DNA of 64,000 nucleotides from Centropus unirufus (Eukaryota > Chordata > Aves > Cuculiformes > Centropidae): NCBI GenBank assembly GCA_013397695.1, contig VYZI01000053.1:3016957-3080956 (forward strand), written 5' to 3'. Position numbers and translations under genes: made by a program. The notes beneath the pieces were generated by a model. The model saw only the letters and a program-made list of their open reading frames with translations, ran no database searches and was not told the DNA's origin. This document shows, in pieces, positions 13,501 through 26,714 of this stretch. Position 1 is the stretch's first letter, and the number at the start of each line of letters is the position of its first letter.

Positions 13501-16500
13501 AATGACCAACAGCAAGGGACCACAGTAGGAAAGAACATCAAGTCTGCTGCCTCTGACCTGTGTTAGCACCAAGCAAGGCTGGGCTCTACCCAGGAAAGCA
13601 GAAAGACGAATTACAGTACACGACCGTTCAGCAGCAGCAGCAGCCGTGCAAGGACCTTTGCTGACTTGGATTTTAAAAAAACATCTCAAGAGCAGAGAAA
13701 CACCATTCCTGTTCCGCGTGTAAATGCACTAAACGCTGGGCGGGAAGGAGCTGCCTCCTTCCCAGGTTTTCTGAATCTGCAGAGTAGCAGGAGGTAGGGC
13801 AGCTGGAAAGCTGAAATTTCACACCAGTGACTGTCAAAGGGCAGGATTGTTTGGAAAGGTATGAAAATGCAAAAAAAGTTTTTGTATTTTTGAGTGCTGC
13901 TGAATGCTTTTTAAAGCATTTATAGAAGACTAGCATCTTCCCTTCATCACTTACTGAAAATTAAAAAATATGACTATCATCCCTACTCCCATGAGAAACT
14001 GGAGTAACTATGTGATTAATTTCTTTAGAAAAAAATAATCTGTATTACAGACTATTTATGCTACATGAGAAATAAATTATGAACTCTAATGTCAACATCT
14101 TCGGGGGGAAATATGTAAAATCAATTGGACTGTAAAGTAAAATATCAACTGGATACAGAACACAAGTAGTTTAAACTGAATTACATTGTTTGAATAAGCA
14201 TCATTATAAGTCACATAGTTTTAGGTAGCAGGGCTCCTAGACACTCCAAGCGCTGCTACATTTAAAGACCATTTCTGCAAAGAAGCTCTGGGCATGTTTC
14301 TCTGCTGTTAGGGATGATGAAACACTTCTCAAACTCTTATTTTGTTTCAGCTGGGACAGTAAAAATGCCTAGTTTGCCTTTCAAGGAAAATATTCTTGTA
14401 CTACTAACAACAGCAGTAGTTATTAATTTTTTAATCCCCTTAAAAATAAACTATTTCTAGCATTCACATGCTCTTAAAAGGTGTCTGTCATTGGTAGAGC
14501 CACAAGTGCAATGGCAACGGCAGGAAGGTCTCCAGACATTAAAGAATTCAGTTTCTGCTTCATTCTCTGAGGAGGACGTGGTGCAGGAACCTGCATGGAT
14601 TGAGCACACCCCAGGCTGCCAGGGTCAAAAGACAGGGATGGATGAGAGCACCACAAAGATGTTCCAAAAAAGTAAGAGTAACAGATTTGAAATCCGGTAC
14701 TGTAAGAAGCGGCAGGAGCCCAGGGAAGAAACTACTCAGGGAAATACCAGCAATAGCTTGGAAGACATGTATAGATTCATATTCTAGTTTAGCAAGGATT
14801 AATATTTGTTTCGGTGAAAAACAAAGGTTAAAGACACTTAAAATTACCATTTGATTATAGCCAGTTTCCTTACAAAGGTTACGTATTGCAACTTGTGTTA
14901 GAGTTTTCACGATATATTAGAACATAAACCTATAAACTAAACTATATGCACCACAGAAAATTGTTTCTAAACAAGAAGGTGCACACCCTAACATTCCCAG
15001 ACATCACGACATTTTCTAGGTAGTTCATGCTGCATTTCAAAGAGGATCCAACCACTGGCATTGGGAAACGAATGAAACGGCATCATCAAACCTACAAAAA
15101 TAATTGCAAACTCCAACTCTATTTCTGTAACAGTTTCCCAGGGCAGCATTGCTCTCCTTGTGTCATAGCCAGATCCTATCACAAGGCATGGCAGGATGGG
15201 AAATGTTTCTTGCAACAACAGCAGCCTAGAGGCTTTTGGGCTGCTATAAACGAAAGCTCCTGATCGCTATTACTTAAAGAAAAACTTAAAAAGTGTAAAA
15301 TGGATTATATTTGCCGTATAAAATGGCTTATTTTGTAGTACCTTGTAATAGTTTGCCCATGCATTAATTTCTTGACTTTATAAAAATAGTGCCTTGGTCA
15401 TCTTCCCTGTAGCTCTCTCATTTCTTCTTGACTCAAAATACACATTTACTTCCCTCGTAAGTTTCCTTGTAAAACCTTTTCTTTTTAAGCCTGCCCACTG
15501 CAGAGAAACAGCTCCACAGGTAGGTCCTGTTAAGGAAAGAAAGAAAAGACATTTCTACTGAACTCTTTCCAAATGTACTGGATTGTCTTTTCACCTCTAT
15601 AAAGTAAGTGAAAGAGTAAAATAAATAGATAATTAATATATTAATGCTTGCTTCTACATAAATGGTGGAAAAGCTGCATTAAAATATTGGATTGCATTCA
15701 TCCCATATCACTAACTTTTAAAAAGAACTTTCCCTCAGTCAATATTCAACAGATAGGACAGCTAAAGTTAGGAAGGTGAGTGCTTAAATTATTACAAAGA
15801 TGGGAATAGTAGTTGATTCAAAATGAGGGCTGTGGCTTCCTCAAAAAAAAGTCCCACATAATTGATAGATACACAGCTCTTTCCACTCCCATTAATCAAT
15901 CTTCAAAAACAAAGTAATTTTATACTGTTTGCTATTTATATGATGATTTGAATGTGCTTTGGGTAGCTACTATTAGAGTTCAAGGCAATGACTAATTTTA
16001 AGTTCAAGTAATAGCAAAACGCAGAACGGATTAAGAAAAAAGAAACCCAAAAATGAATATAACTGCGGTTTTATTTTTATAGGGAGGGCGAGACTGTGAG
16101 GACAAGCCTTTTCTTCAGGCTCTACTTATCTGCGTATTGATAAGCAAATGTTCTCTCCGTTCAGACATGCCAAGAACACCTCCCTTCACAGTGTGCAGTC
16201 AAGAAGGAAACTACAGAAGAAGAATTTGAGGATTAATCAGTGTGTTAATTGAGGTTATCTAGATCATGATGGATGGGGACAACGTATTAAGCAAGTTACT
16301 ATGGCAGCCAAACTCATCTGTTAAAACCAAAACTAATGGATAAACAAACTGAAGTTCACTTTCTCATTGATTTTTATCCAGATGCAGTGGACTATAAAAG
16401 AGCTATCAGGGAAAGCTATCCATTAGCTGTCAACTCCGGATGCCTTAAGAAGCAATTGCTAATCCTCCAATGATATCTCACTAAATCCTAATCTCTACGA

Positions 16501-19500
16501 ATTGTTCTTGGAAGAAGCATTAAACCAGTCATCAAACCAGGTCTTTAATGCTTCTTAAGAGTTACTCAACCTGTAACCCATTAGTTGTCATACAAGTACT
16601 TTAACTTTTCAGTCCAGTTCTAATAAATAGAGGGATATCATCATTGGCAGGCCTACACCTTCCTCTGGTTTATGTGCTGTGGAGAAAAAAAAAACAAGAC
16701 GGGAAAATGGATCACTATAACACTAATAACAAAAAAATATCTTAAGAGTCATAAAAATTAAGAGACTACAGTTGTTTCAATTTTGCTTTGTAATATGATC
16801 TCCTACTAAAAAAGGTACAAAACACTTACTAAAAAGATAGTTATTAAAATTTCAGTGCTCATGTAGTTCCACATAAACAGTAAAATAAAAAAGTTTTTCT
16901 CAGTTTTTAAAAATCTGATTGTCTCAGATTTGTATGAGATGCAACCACTAACATAGGTACAACTAAACCAGTATGAAGTTGATATAAATTAAGACGGTTC
17001 TAAGACTAAACTAGCATTTTAGGAAAAAAGAAAATAGTGGTGGAGATTGAAAAAAAAATTTTGAAAAGGGATTGTAATTTCCGTCTCCTAGATATATTGT
17101 TAAAGGAAACAATCCAATTAGAGTTCTGATTAAACTGAAGAGGTAAAAATTACCAAATGCAGACAGTGATCTAATATACTTGAAGTCCTTTAACTGAGAC
17201 AAACACATGGTATCATGCTGAGGCAGGAATGATCAACCACACAGGACAAAAACCAAATGGATAAAAAAAAAAATCATAAAAACGGCAAGAAAAACATAAA
17301 AAAGAAAAGAAAGGATGCTAAAGTCATGCAAAGGAAATCACCTCTTCTACCTATGCACCTCAGAAATAACAACAAGTTTGATACAATACATAAAGGTTTC
17401 CTAAACAATCACATCACAGCCATAACATGAGACTCCCTAGTAGCTCTTCTACTCAAAGCTGATTATTTTTAAGAGGAAAATGGGCCCCTTGTAAAGTGAT
17501 GGAGCACTGGTTTTGAAGACATCTGTCATTCAGAATACACATCCCCTCCACCCAGACTACTAAATATTACATTAGAAGTTTATAGTACCAGTTAATGGTC
17601 TAAAGTGAAGAAAGATCGTTAAAAAATTAGCTAAATGGTTAACCACTGAAAGGTACAACCCTTTTCTCTATTGAAGTTCAAGACATACACCCACAAATAC
17701 AAATTTCCAAAGTAAAAGTGCAGCAGTACTTATACCCAACAGAAGTTATATATAACCAAGGAGCAGTTACAGATGGCATAAAATAAACCATACATTGAAG
17801 CGAAGACAGAATTATTCAGTCTGCTAAAATGCAATTGATTCTCACAAAACAAATCCAGTAGCTGTAAACCCGATATATTTTAATGGAAAACAAGTGCTGA
17901 AGTGATAAAAGACAGGAAACCATATCAAAGGATTCCTTGGCATTCCCTCCAAATGAGGATTCTTGTCTCCTGAAGGAAGAAACCACCAGGAAACTGATCC
18001 TTCATTGGAGTGAGACTGCTCTGACTGCTGCTCAGTCAACACATTACTCACATAATTGAAATTACAGCTCTTGGATGTCAGGCTGAGAGGTGCAAAACAG
18101 CCCCAAAGGTATCCACAGTCATGTGCGAACAAGCGGAGAACAAGAAGGAAACAACTTGCTTATTGGAAGGGCGAACTGCATCAATCTATCTCCTTGAGCA
18201 TGACCCACTGCTTAGGAAAACACCACGTTTATGCAGTATATTCATACCAAGAATGGAATTTAAGGAATCGTACCATAGAATTTGGAAGAGAGATCTATAC
18301 TGTTATAAGACAACATTAATTTCTGGGTGTCATTCTGGAATACATTTTGCCCATGTGCAATACAAAATACACTCTCAATGTGTGCAGGTAATATAAAAAT
18401 TACTAACTGAAATGTAATGACCATGTGAAAATTCCATCAGATATGAATTTAAACACTGTTGAAGCTAAAAAAAACCCCAAAGAGTCTTGAAACTCTTGCT
18501 CATGAAATGAGGTAAGGAAAGACTCAGAGGAGAGTGGATAACTTGACAACTTTCAACCTGATGGATGCAAGCAAATACAGAAAATTCTACCCCACTGTGG
18601 CCACTTAAAAGATCACAGAACACAGTAAACAGGGGAAAATCTGATTGTATTCTTATAGTCTATTACTTTGGTATTTCAAGCAGCAAATCTTCAGCACATT
18701 AAACAGCTGCTTCTTGAAACAGCAAGAAAAGGATATCAGGCAATCAGTTTTGACTCAGTTCTCACAGGAAAACAGAAGCGGATTCACAACATGATGGGAG
18801 TGATCCGATGCAGCTCAGTTGTGACAGAAAAGGGGGATGACAAGGAAGACAACCACCATTATAAATAATAGGTAAAGCTTTTCAAAAGACTTGGGAAGCT
18901 GGGCAAAAAAAAAAAGGAAAAAGGAAGGCAATTAAAGGGAAGCGGGAAAAGCTGAAAATATAAAACATAATAATTTCAAATAACATCATAATGTAGTGCA
19001 GGAAGTTATGGAATTCTTCCTCTCCCTGAGAGAGAGAACAAAGTAGGGGAAGACAAGTTAAACAGTGATATAACCTTTCAGAAATAAAATCTAGCCAGAG
19101 CAAATTATTCAGGAAACTAAGAAAATTTCAAAAAACTCTTAGATAAAGGCAATAAATAATGCATATAAGTGTATCAGTCACAGGAAGGCTAAGAAAGAGT
19201 CAGATGTTCCACTAAAAGATCACACATTAATTATGGATACTGCAGGTAAAATAAATTACTTCTGTGCATTGATCTTTACCACAATGTAGGAGATGCATTT
19301 CCATATAATTTTTACATTTCCAGTAGAAACCAGTATTAAGAAGAAGCAGCATTCAGATAAAGCATCACAAAGAGATTCTAGAAGATAACTTTCTGAATCC
19401 CACTGTGAATTCCAGGGCATTGGTCAAAAAAATAAAATATAATCCAATTAAAATAAACCAAGCTAATATAAACTGCTAATCACAAACAGATACCAAGCTA

Positions 19501-21214
19501 CTCCTTTGACTCTCACAAAAAAAGGTGGGACAATATATTCCAAATCCTTCTCTCTCCAAAGACTCTCCAAAGATTTTTGTAGACTAGAAAAAGCCTATAA
19601 AAATAATTTGCAAAATTAAGCAAGTTTTGAATACAGAAAAGTTATTCTCTGCTTAACGGTAAGCAAATATCCAAGTTATGCTTTGCAATTGCCTGCACCA
19701 GTATTTGTGACTCTTATGCAGCAGGCAGTGGAGAAATGGAAACCGAGCACAACAGATGGCACAGGGCAAGAAACAAGCAAGGCACAATGCCATCACTGTA
19801 CTTTCATAGTTAATGACACAAGACACTCTGAAATTGGAATTCTTTTCTTGTTTTATAGGACTGAAAAAAACCTTGTTGCCCTGTGTGACGTATTTTTTAA
19901 GAACTAGCATTTTGGATGAAATAATACTGAAAGGAAAATGTTGTGAGCACCATTACCAACAGAATCTAACTAATTCTTTCTCTTCAGTAGTGCCACCCAT
20001 CCCTGGAGACTCCCTGGGAGAAACACTACAGGATCCATCTGGAGATCACAACAGGAACTGATCCTAGACTGTAGCACCTGATTGTGGGCATAGAGCATCA
20101 CCCTGGGGCAATTTCCTTCTTAAATCTTCAGTAATTCACCCACTGGCAGGAGTTTTAGGGCAATAAAAGAGACCTATGAGAAAGCGTGATACATCTTCAC
20201 AATACATAAAATACCACTGGCTTTTCTGATCTCCTCAATCTGCCTTTCTCCTTCCCTCTGAGCTGAAGTCCTTCTTCGCCTACCTCTACTGTCTGTTTCT
20301 CTCCAGGTATTTCAGGAAAAGCTTAACTGAAAAGCAACCATGGAAGAGTCAGCATAGAACACTGAAAACACTACTTCACAGCATCAGTGAAGCGTACGTG
20401 GCATAGCATAAATCAGCAAAATGAAATGAGGAAACCGATCCTAGCTTCTGCTAGGTTCATTGTGCGCATGTCCTCCAAACAATACACCACCTGGAAACAG
20501 CTGTTACACATCTCTGTTTAAAAGATTCTACAAAAATTTTCAATGAAATTTCTACATAGCTCTTACAGTCTATGATTTGAGAAGGAAATACAGCAGAATA
20601 CATTAGATTTCACGCCTATTACAAGATTAAACCCAAAACTAGAGTTAATTTTTAAAATGTGCAGAACCAAATCCTCCTTTTACCCTATCCTTATATCATG
20701 TAAGAACAGCAAATATCCCAATATTTTAGGTATGTTTTTCCAACCACCTAAAAATAAATAAATCAAATCACACTTTCTCTGATGCATTTCCCAGTGACTA
20801 TGCTTACACCACCAATTGCATTTCTCTACTAGAAGTTAGTAATCTGGTAGAGTTTCACATGGACTACAGAGAAAGTATCTGGGACTCTGAAGAATCATGT
20901 GGGGGTTTTTTTCTGAACCGTTTAATAAAGCATTTGAGACTTACATCTTCTTTAATGTAAATCCTTATTAAGCAGTGACCTTGAAACCTCTGGAAGTTCA
21001 GTTCTTGTAGAACTGTTTCAATGTGAAGCTACAAAACTACACTTTCTGTAGAACAGACTTTTTTCAAATGGGGACTTCTGAAAGGGAGCTCCAACCACCC
21101 ACACTTCTTACACAAAGCTCACAAAACAATACCAGATGTGCGCAGGATTGTTTGGGATACCACTATTCTACCTATATTAGCCATTTGTTTCCTACTAGAG
21201 CAGGAAACAGTAAG
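7580..21214. other. Intron 1 sequence without recognised genes or repeats
   Basis: AT-rich unique DNA between two CR1 pieces. It holds scattered reading frames of 60-116 codons without recognisable domains. Stretches at 9160-9620, 13120-13350 and 16060-16560 are rich in TAAT-type and AP-1-like words (for example tgactca at 9559) and may be conserved regulatory DNA, but this cannot be shown from one sequence. Confidence 0.5.
16506..16562. repeat. Inverted repeat / hairpin in intron 1
   Basis: Arms agaagcattaaa (16513-16524) and tttaatgcttct (16544-16555) are perfect 12-bp complements with a 19-base spacer. Pairing can continue outward (tctt with aaga) and inward (cc with gg) with small bulges, giving an imperfect stem of about 20 bp. 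Confidence 0.7.
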
Positions 21215-21317
21215 AGTGACCTGATCCACGGGAAGGTGTCCCTGCCCATGGCAGGGGGATTGGAACTGGATAATCTTTAAGGCCCCTCCCAACTCAACCC
21301 ATTCTAGGATTCTATGA
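21215..21317 (+). mobile_element. CR1 LINE 3' tip, plus orientation
   Basis: gacctgatccacgggaaggt, then gtccctgcccatggcagg, ggaactggataatctttaag, and the tail attctaggattctatga, a clear pair of CR1 8-bp-type terminal repeats. About 100 bp. Confidence 0.92.
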
Positions 21318-24300
21318 GTAAACATTGGGTCGAAATAGTCACCAGGATTCTTGGTTCTCCAGGATTAGTGCAGGCGTTGTTTATAAATGCTGTCTTGACT
21401 TATAAAATCAGAAAACATTACCTTATCTGACTACCAAAAAAGCACCCTGCCACATGATCATGACTGAAATATTTGGAAAGGAAGGGGGCGTTACACTTAG
21501 AAAGCTTTAACTTTTACCTTGTTTATAAAGTAAAACCATCCGAAAACCACAAACTTTTTCAGGGCTTTGATGTTCATATAATGAGATTATGATGCAAGTG
21601 ACACAAATCAAGATTGACAGAACCACCAGGAATCATACAAGATGCGAAAACCCTGCCAAAAAACCTTCCATGCAGCTACCAGCCCAGGCAGTATAATGGG
21701 TACTGCAGCCTGGCTTGACTGTGCCAGACACAGAGTTCAAGTGTGTCCTCTTATCAGACCACATGCAGACTTTCTACTGATGTCAGTAGAAACAAATGAA
21801 GAACCATGTGCTAAATCTACTACTACAAAAACTAACATAGCTTTAGGACTGTTCCAGCAGGAACAGGATCAGCCCCCAGTCACACGACTACTGATGCTAC
21901 CCCACGACTGCCTGGAGAAAAGATCCCATCTTGGGTGGTGCGTATCCTATACTCCAGTCACAAATAGGAAGCCAAGATGTTAGTAGGACAGATCCATTCA
22001 TGTATTACTCCTCCTTGATTTCAATCCATTTCATTATCCTATTTGCAACCAGAATACTCCCAGCTCTCCCATCCAAACACCAGATTATGCCACTTAATGG
22101 CAATGAAATGTCCTAAAGGTATTAAAAAGGCTATCACCTAAACATATTTTCAAGCACTGGTATAAATCATATATATATAAATCACAGAGGCTTTGAAATT
22201 CATGATCCATGAGCCTTCAATGCCAACATTTGTGTTGGGGTCATTCATGTAGGCGTTAACACAATATTAACCTCCAGTAGTAACTAATGATACTAAAACC
22301 TTCTCCAAACTACTACTACTAGGACAACGTGAATATATGAGAATCTTAAAATGATGAGCATTTTCCTGTTCACCTTCAAAAAGTTTCTCTGATATTGACA
22401 TTGTTTTTAAACACCAAACCTAACAGCAGGATAAATAAGCAAAGAGGACAACACTTACCAAGCTTTACACTTGCCTATTTACACTTCAAAGCTAAGCATA
22501 TCACATCGAGTTATTAAAAAACTTTTCAGTTAATTAAGAAAAAAAAAAAGAATACTGAAACTTTGTTGGTATTGGAATCCTTCTGCTAGGAAGAGGTTGA
22601 AAAGTAAAAGGAAAAGCAGTTATATCACCTCACCAAAAAGATACAGAAAAAGCATTTGCCAGTTTTTCTCCCATTTTATCAGTTGATCTACTAGAACACT
22701 TCCACAAACACTGCCTTGTTCTCCACCTAAGATCCCCTCTCACATATTATTATTAGAACAGATTTTTTTTTCTCAGAGATCAATCACCATAGCTACATTT
22801 AATAAAAGTCAACTATGAGCAAATGCAGAACAACAGACTGGGACAAGCAAATCTCTCCTTTGTAACTGTTTATTCTAAATGTTAGCTAGAGCCCACTTAT
22901 TCTCACTTATCTCATTGGGTTTGAATTTGGCTAAGGATCCCACCTACTCAGTGAGCATTTTCACTCTATCTATAGAAGACTACAGCATACTGAAAGTGTT
23001 TCTTCCTTTTGATGTGCGATATGGCAACAATAACACTTCAGTTCTAAAATAAAACAAGACAGCAATATAAAATATAGTAGCTACTAAAATTTGTGGTGAC
23101 AACTGACTGTACAAAGTTCAGCTAAAAATGATTTAAATGAGGTTGTCATCATGGCAGGTTTTGGTCTAATGAGTGTCCCAAATTCAAACCAAACTCAACA
23201 CATCAATTGATAAAAATAAAGAATTTTGAGCCAGCGTAACTGGCTTGTTAGGGTGTTTCATGTATGGCCCTGCTCTGCTGTCAGATAGACCCCTCTCATC
23301 CCACAATATATATTGGCTTTATTTGGAGATAACCCTTTTAAATCACCTAAAAACATGAAAGCTTCCACCCCTTCCTCGTAAGTACTTAAGTCTAACAAAT
23401 TTCTCTGTCAGAAGATTATCGCATCACAACCAAAAGCACAATCAAGGATATCACTGTTTCATTATAAATTTCAGAAAGCACTTATAATACACCTCTCACT
23501 TCTCACCTGTACCTCTTTGCCATGTCCTTAGTTGACAAAACCTGAGTTTGAGAAAAATAAGTGCCCGCTCCCGGTCTCCTAACTTGCAATAACCAACAAC
23601 TCATGGTCTGTTACTCTCAGTGAGGTTTGAACAACTTTAGGAGATGAACTGCAGCCTAATTACCAAGCAGAAATAGTGAAAATTAAGTCTATTATAACAG
23701 CTCTGTGCTGATGAATTCCCCTTTTTCTGATGAAAGTGGAAAGTCAAGGTAATTTTTGCAGTTGTAACAACAAAGGGCAGAGCTCCAAAGATGACAGGGC
23801 AGCACAGAAGTTTATTCAAGCCTAAGCACTGACTCCAGGGAAAGCGTCTCCATCTACACACTACGGGATATGATTTTTCAAGATCTACTGGGAAAAGTTA
23901 TTTTGTTCAGTAACGTGGGAAATCATTCTACAAAGTAAAGAGCAAAAGACATATCATAATGTTGAAACTCTGTTAATACACATGGAGCTTGGTGTTTGTT
24001 GGGGTTCTTTTACATCAGCTGATTTTCCATAGTTCCCATTGAAATTGCATGCTACATACATTTAATCGAATATCCTCCTATTTTCTTTATTTATGTGTTT
24101 TGATTATACCAGCCTTCGTTTATGCAGAGCTGAACTGAAGCTTTTCATTACCTCTTTGTCTATGCAGAGTTAGACCAAAATTTGGAGATAATTAGAAAAG
24201 CTTAATTATGTTTGGACTCTAAATTCTTTAACAAGCTTTTATTAGTAGTTCTTATCTAAAACATACAGTCTAGTGTCTGCGGTCTCTCCCGCTTCTTGCT

Positions 24301-26699
24301 GTGATTCTTGCAGAGCAGCCTACAGCTCTCACTGAATACTCAGTTATGCGTGAGATGAGTTTCTTAGATTTCAATTCTATTTAATTTTCAAAATACAGTA
24401 AATTTATTTTAAGTAGTATTTGTTAAGGAAAAAGTCCAAGAGTCTATGCTGTCATATAGATTCCATTAATAAACAGGATTACAAACCCCCCAAAAATATT
24501 CAGAGCGTTAGGATGTTAAGGGATGGTTTAAAAAATAATCTCTAATTAAATAATTCAAATGTGATGTGTTTAATTAATTAGATATAATCTTACAGTATCT
24601 TCTTAGACACATTTAAAAAAATAAGCTCCCTAATAAGCCCACATTGCTTTTAAACAGAGAAAATTCTCACAGGGTACAAATAAAAACGTCTTACAAATAT
24701 TATTAATATTTATCACCCAGCATACTTCATTCTCACTGTAGAACTCTACCTGCAGGTACACCACTCAACAGCCAGGATCATTGTTACAATCGGGGATAAA
24801 TGTATTTTAATTATTATCGAACTTTAATAAAGTACCTGTTCGTGTCTCCAAAACATACACGGAAATCAGGACTGAGGAGGCATGACTCCATAGCTCCTCA
24901 AACTGTGCATGTACCCATTTATAGATGTACCTTACAGGGGTGATGCTGTGTCTGGCTACAAATCCCCTACATCTGCTGAGGCAACAGAGGACAGCTTCTC
25001 AAATGTACATAAAATGTACCTAAGCACAAGGGGTAATCAAGTGCTGCAGTGCACCCAATTACTGAAATTCAGTACGTGCAAGTGGTCTCTTCAATCTCCT
25101 ACAAAATAAAAATAAGATACCAGGCTCTTCTTTCTTCCCTTCTTAAACATATCACACACTAACATTTCGGCTTCATATACTCAGATTAAATCCAGCCACC
25201 CAAGAGGTAAAACCTGTAAGAATTCCCTCTTGCAGGCAGATATTTCGAAGACCCGTTTACAAAGTATTGCTACTACTCTTGTTTCTCATTCAGGACTAAG
25301 TGAGCCTCCGTGGTGAATGTGCTCCATATATGACAAGGTAAGAGAAACATTTATTTCCCTCTACTTCTGTAAAGAAGAAGGCAGGATAGCTCATGCTGAC
25401 AGAGCCAAGGTAAAGGCTGCATCTTCCCAGATCAGGCTGAATGGTGCCAAAGAGCTTCTCGTGCAGAAGCACAGCCCATCCTGTCACCTCCACTGCCCGT
25501 CCCAAACCCTTCTCCAAGGCGAGCCAACAGCAGGCACCAAGCAGCAAGCATTCGCCTTCCCCAGAACTAATGAGCCTTCCCCTGCTGGAAATGCTAGGAC
25601 TAAAAGTATCCTGTGAATGCTGCATTCCCTGTGGTGCTTTTATTATCATTAAGAGCATGAAGGTCTTCACAGCTCAGAATGTAATGAGTGGAGGCAAGGG
25701 AACAACCTTGTAACACCACTTTGGTAGGAAGAGAGGCAGGAGGACAACCTGCTGCAGAGGGACCCAGGCTCAGTTTAGTAGCAGAAAGCATCACTTCTAT
25801 ATTGCTTTGAGATAATCAGTGAATTATAAAGAGATTATGTGCCAAACTCAGAAAGAGCATTCTGTATTTTCACCTGTTAGATACTACAATTCATTCACTG
25901 TTTTCATTTGCAAGTTGTATTTTTCTGACTAGCATTTTTGATTGGTGCCAACTAATCAGTATGAATTATTACACTAGGATGAAGTCTTCTAAATTAGCAG
26001 CTGACCCTGTGAAATATATGGTCTGCTCTATTAAACTAAATTATGAAATAAATATTGACATCTAAAACAAAAAGCAATCCCAACAGTTTAAGGAAAAAGC
26101 TATTGCTCTATGTATTTATTCAGGGCACTTTGGCTTAGTAGTTATTTAAAAAAAAAGTAAAAAAACAGGAGAGGATTGAACTTTAACGCTATGACCCTTA
26201 ACGCATCTGGGCCAGATTTCAGGCTAAAGGTTAATGTGGTTTAGCTACTTATGAAATAATTATAAAAGTATCTCTAACCTTCTAAATCAGGAGCACTGAC
26301 ACTCATTGGAATAATCCTGTCCACTAAACTGAACCCCCTCCCTACTCACTAGACCCTGGCAGTGCAAAGGTTTCACGCAGTACTGGTAAAAGGCAGGACA
26401 ACCACAACACCATTCCAGCACAGCTCGTCTCTCAGTTTCAGATAAAAACCCTGCTCCTCTTTTGTAAATTCACTGACAGATTGAGCTAGAAAAATAATTT
26501 CCCCTCCAAGCAAGGCTACTCTTTAAGAAACACTAACCCAAGCACACCCCACTGGAAGAAAACATTGTTTTTAGCAACTATTAATCAATCAACCCTAAGT
26601 CAAAACTTCTGGGATAGCTCAGTGCTATTTTAACAATAACCCTCTGACCACCTAAACTGCAATTCACCGGGAGGGGATAGGAAACTAAGATTCCCTACC

Positions 26700-26714
26700 T
26701 TTTTTTTTTTTTTT
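26700..26714. repeat. T15 homopolymer
   Basis: Fifteen Ts between unique sequences in intron 1. In NRG3 sense this is an A15 run. Confidence 0.9.

Noticed and set aside
14491..14910. Cluster of 84-116-codon frames on both strands
   Set aside because: Overlapping, mutually exclusive frames in intron 1. None shows a recognisable domain or clear splice context.
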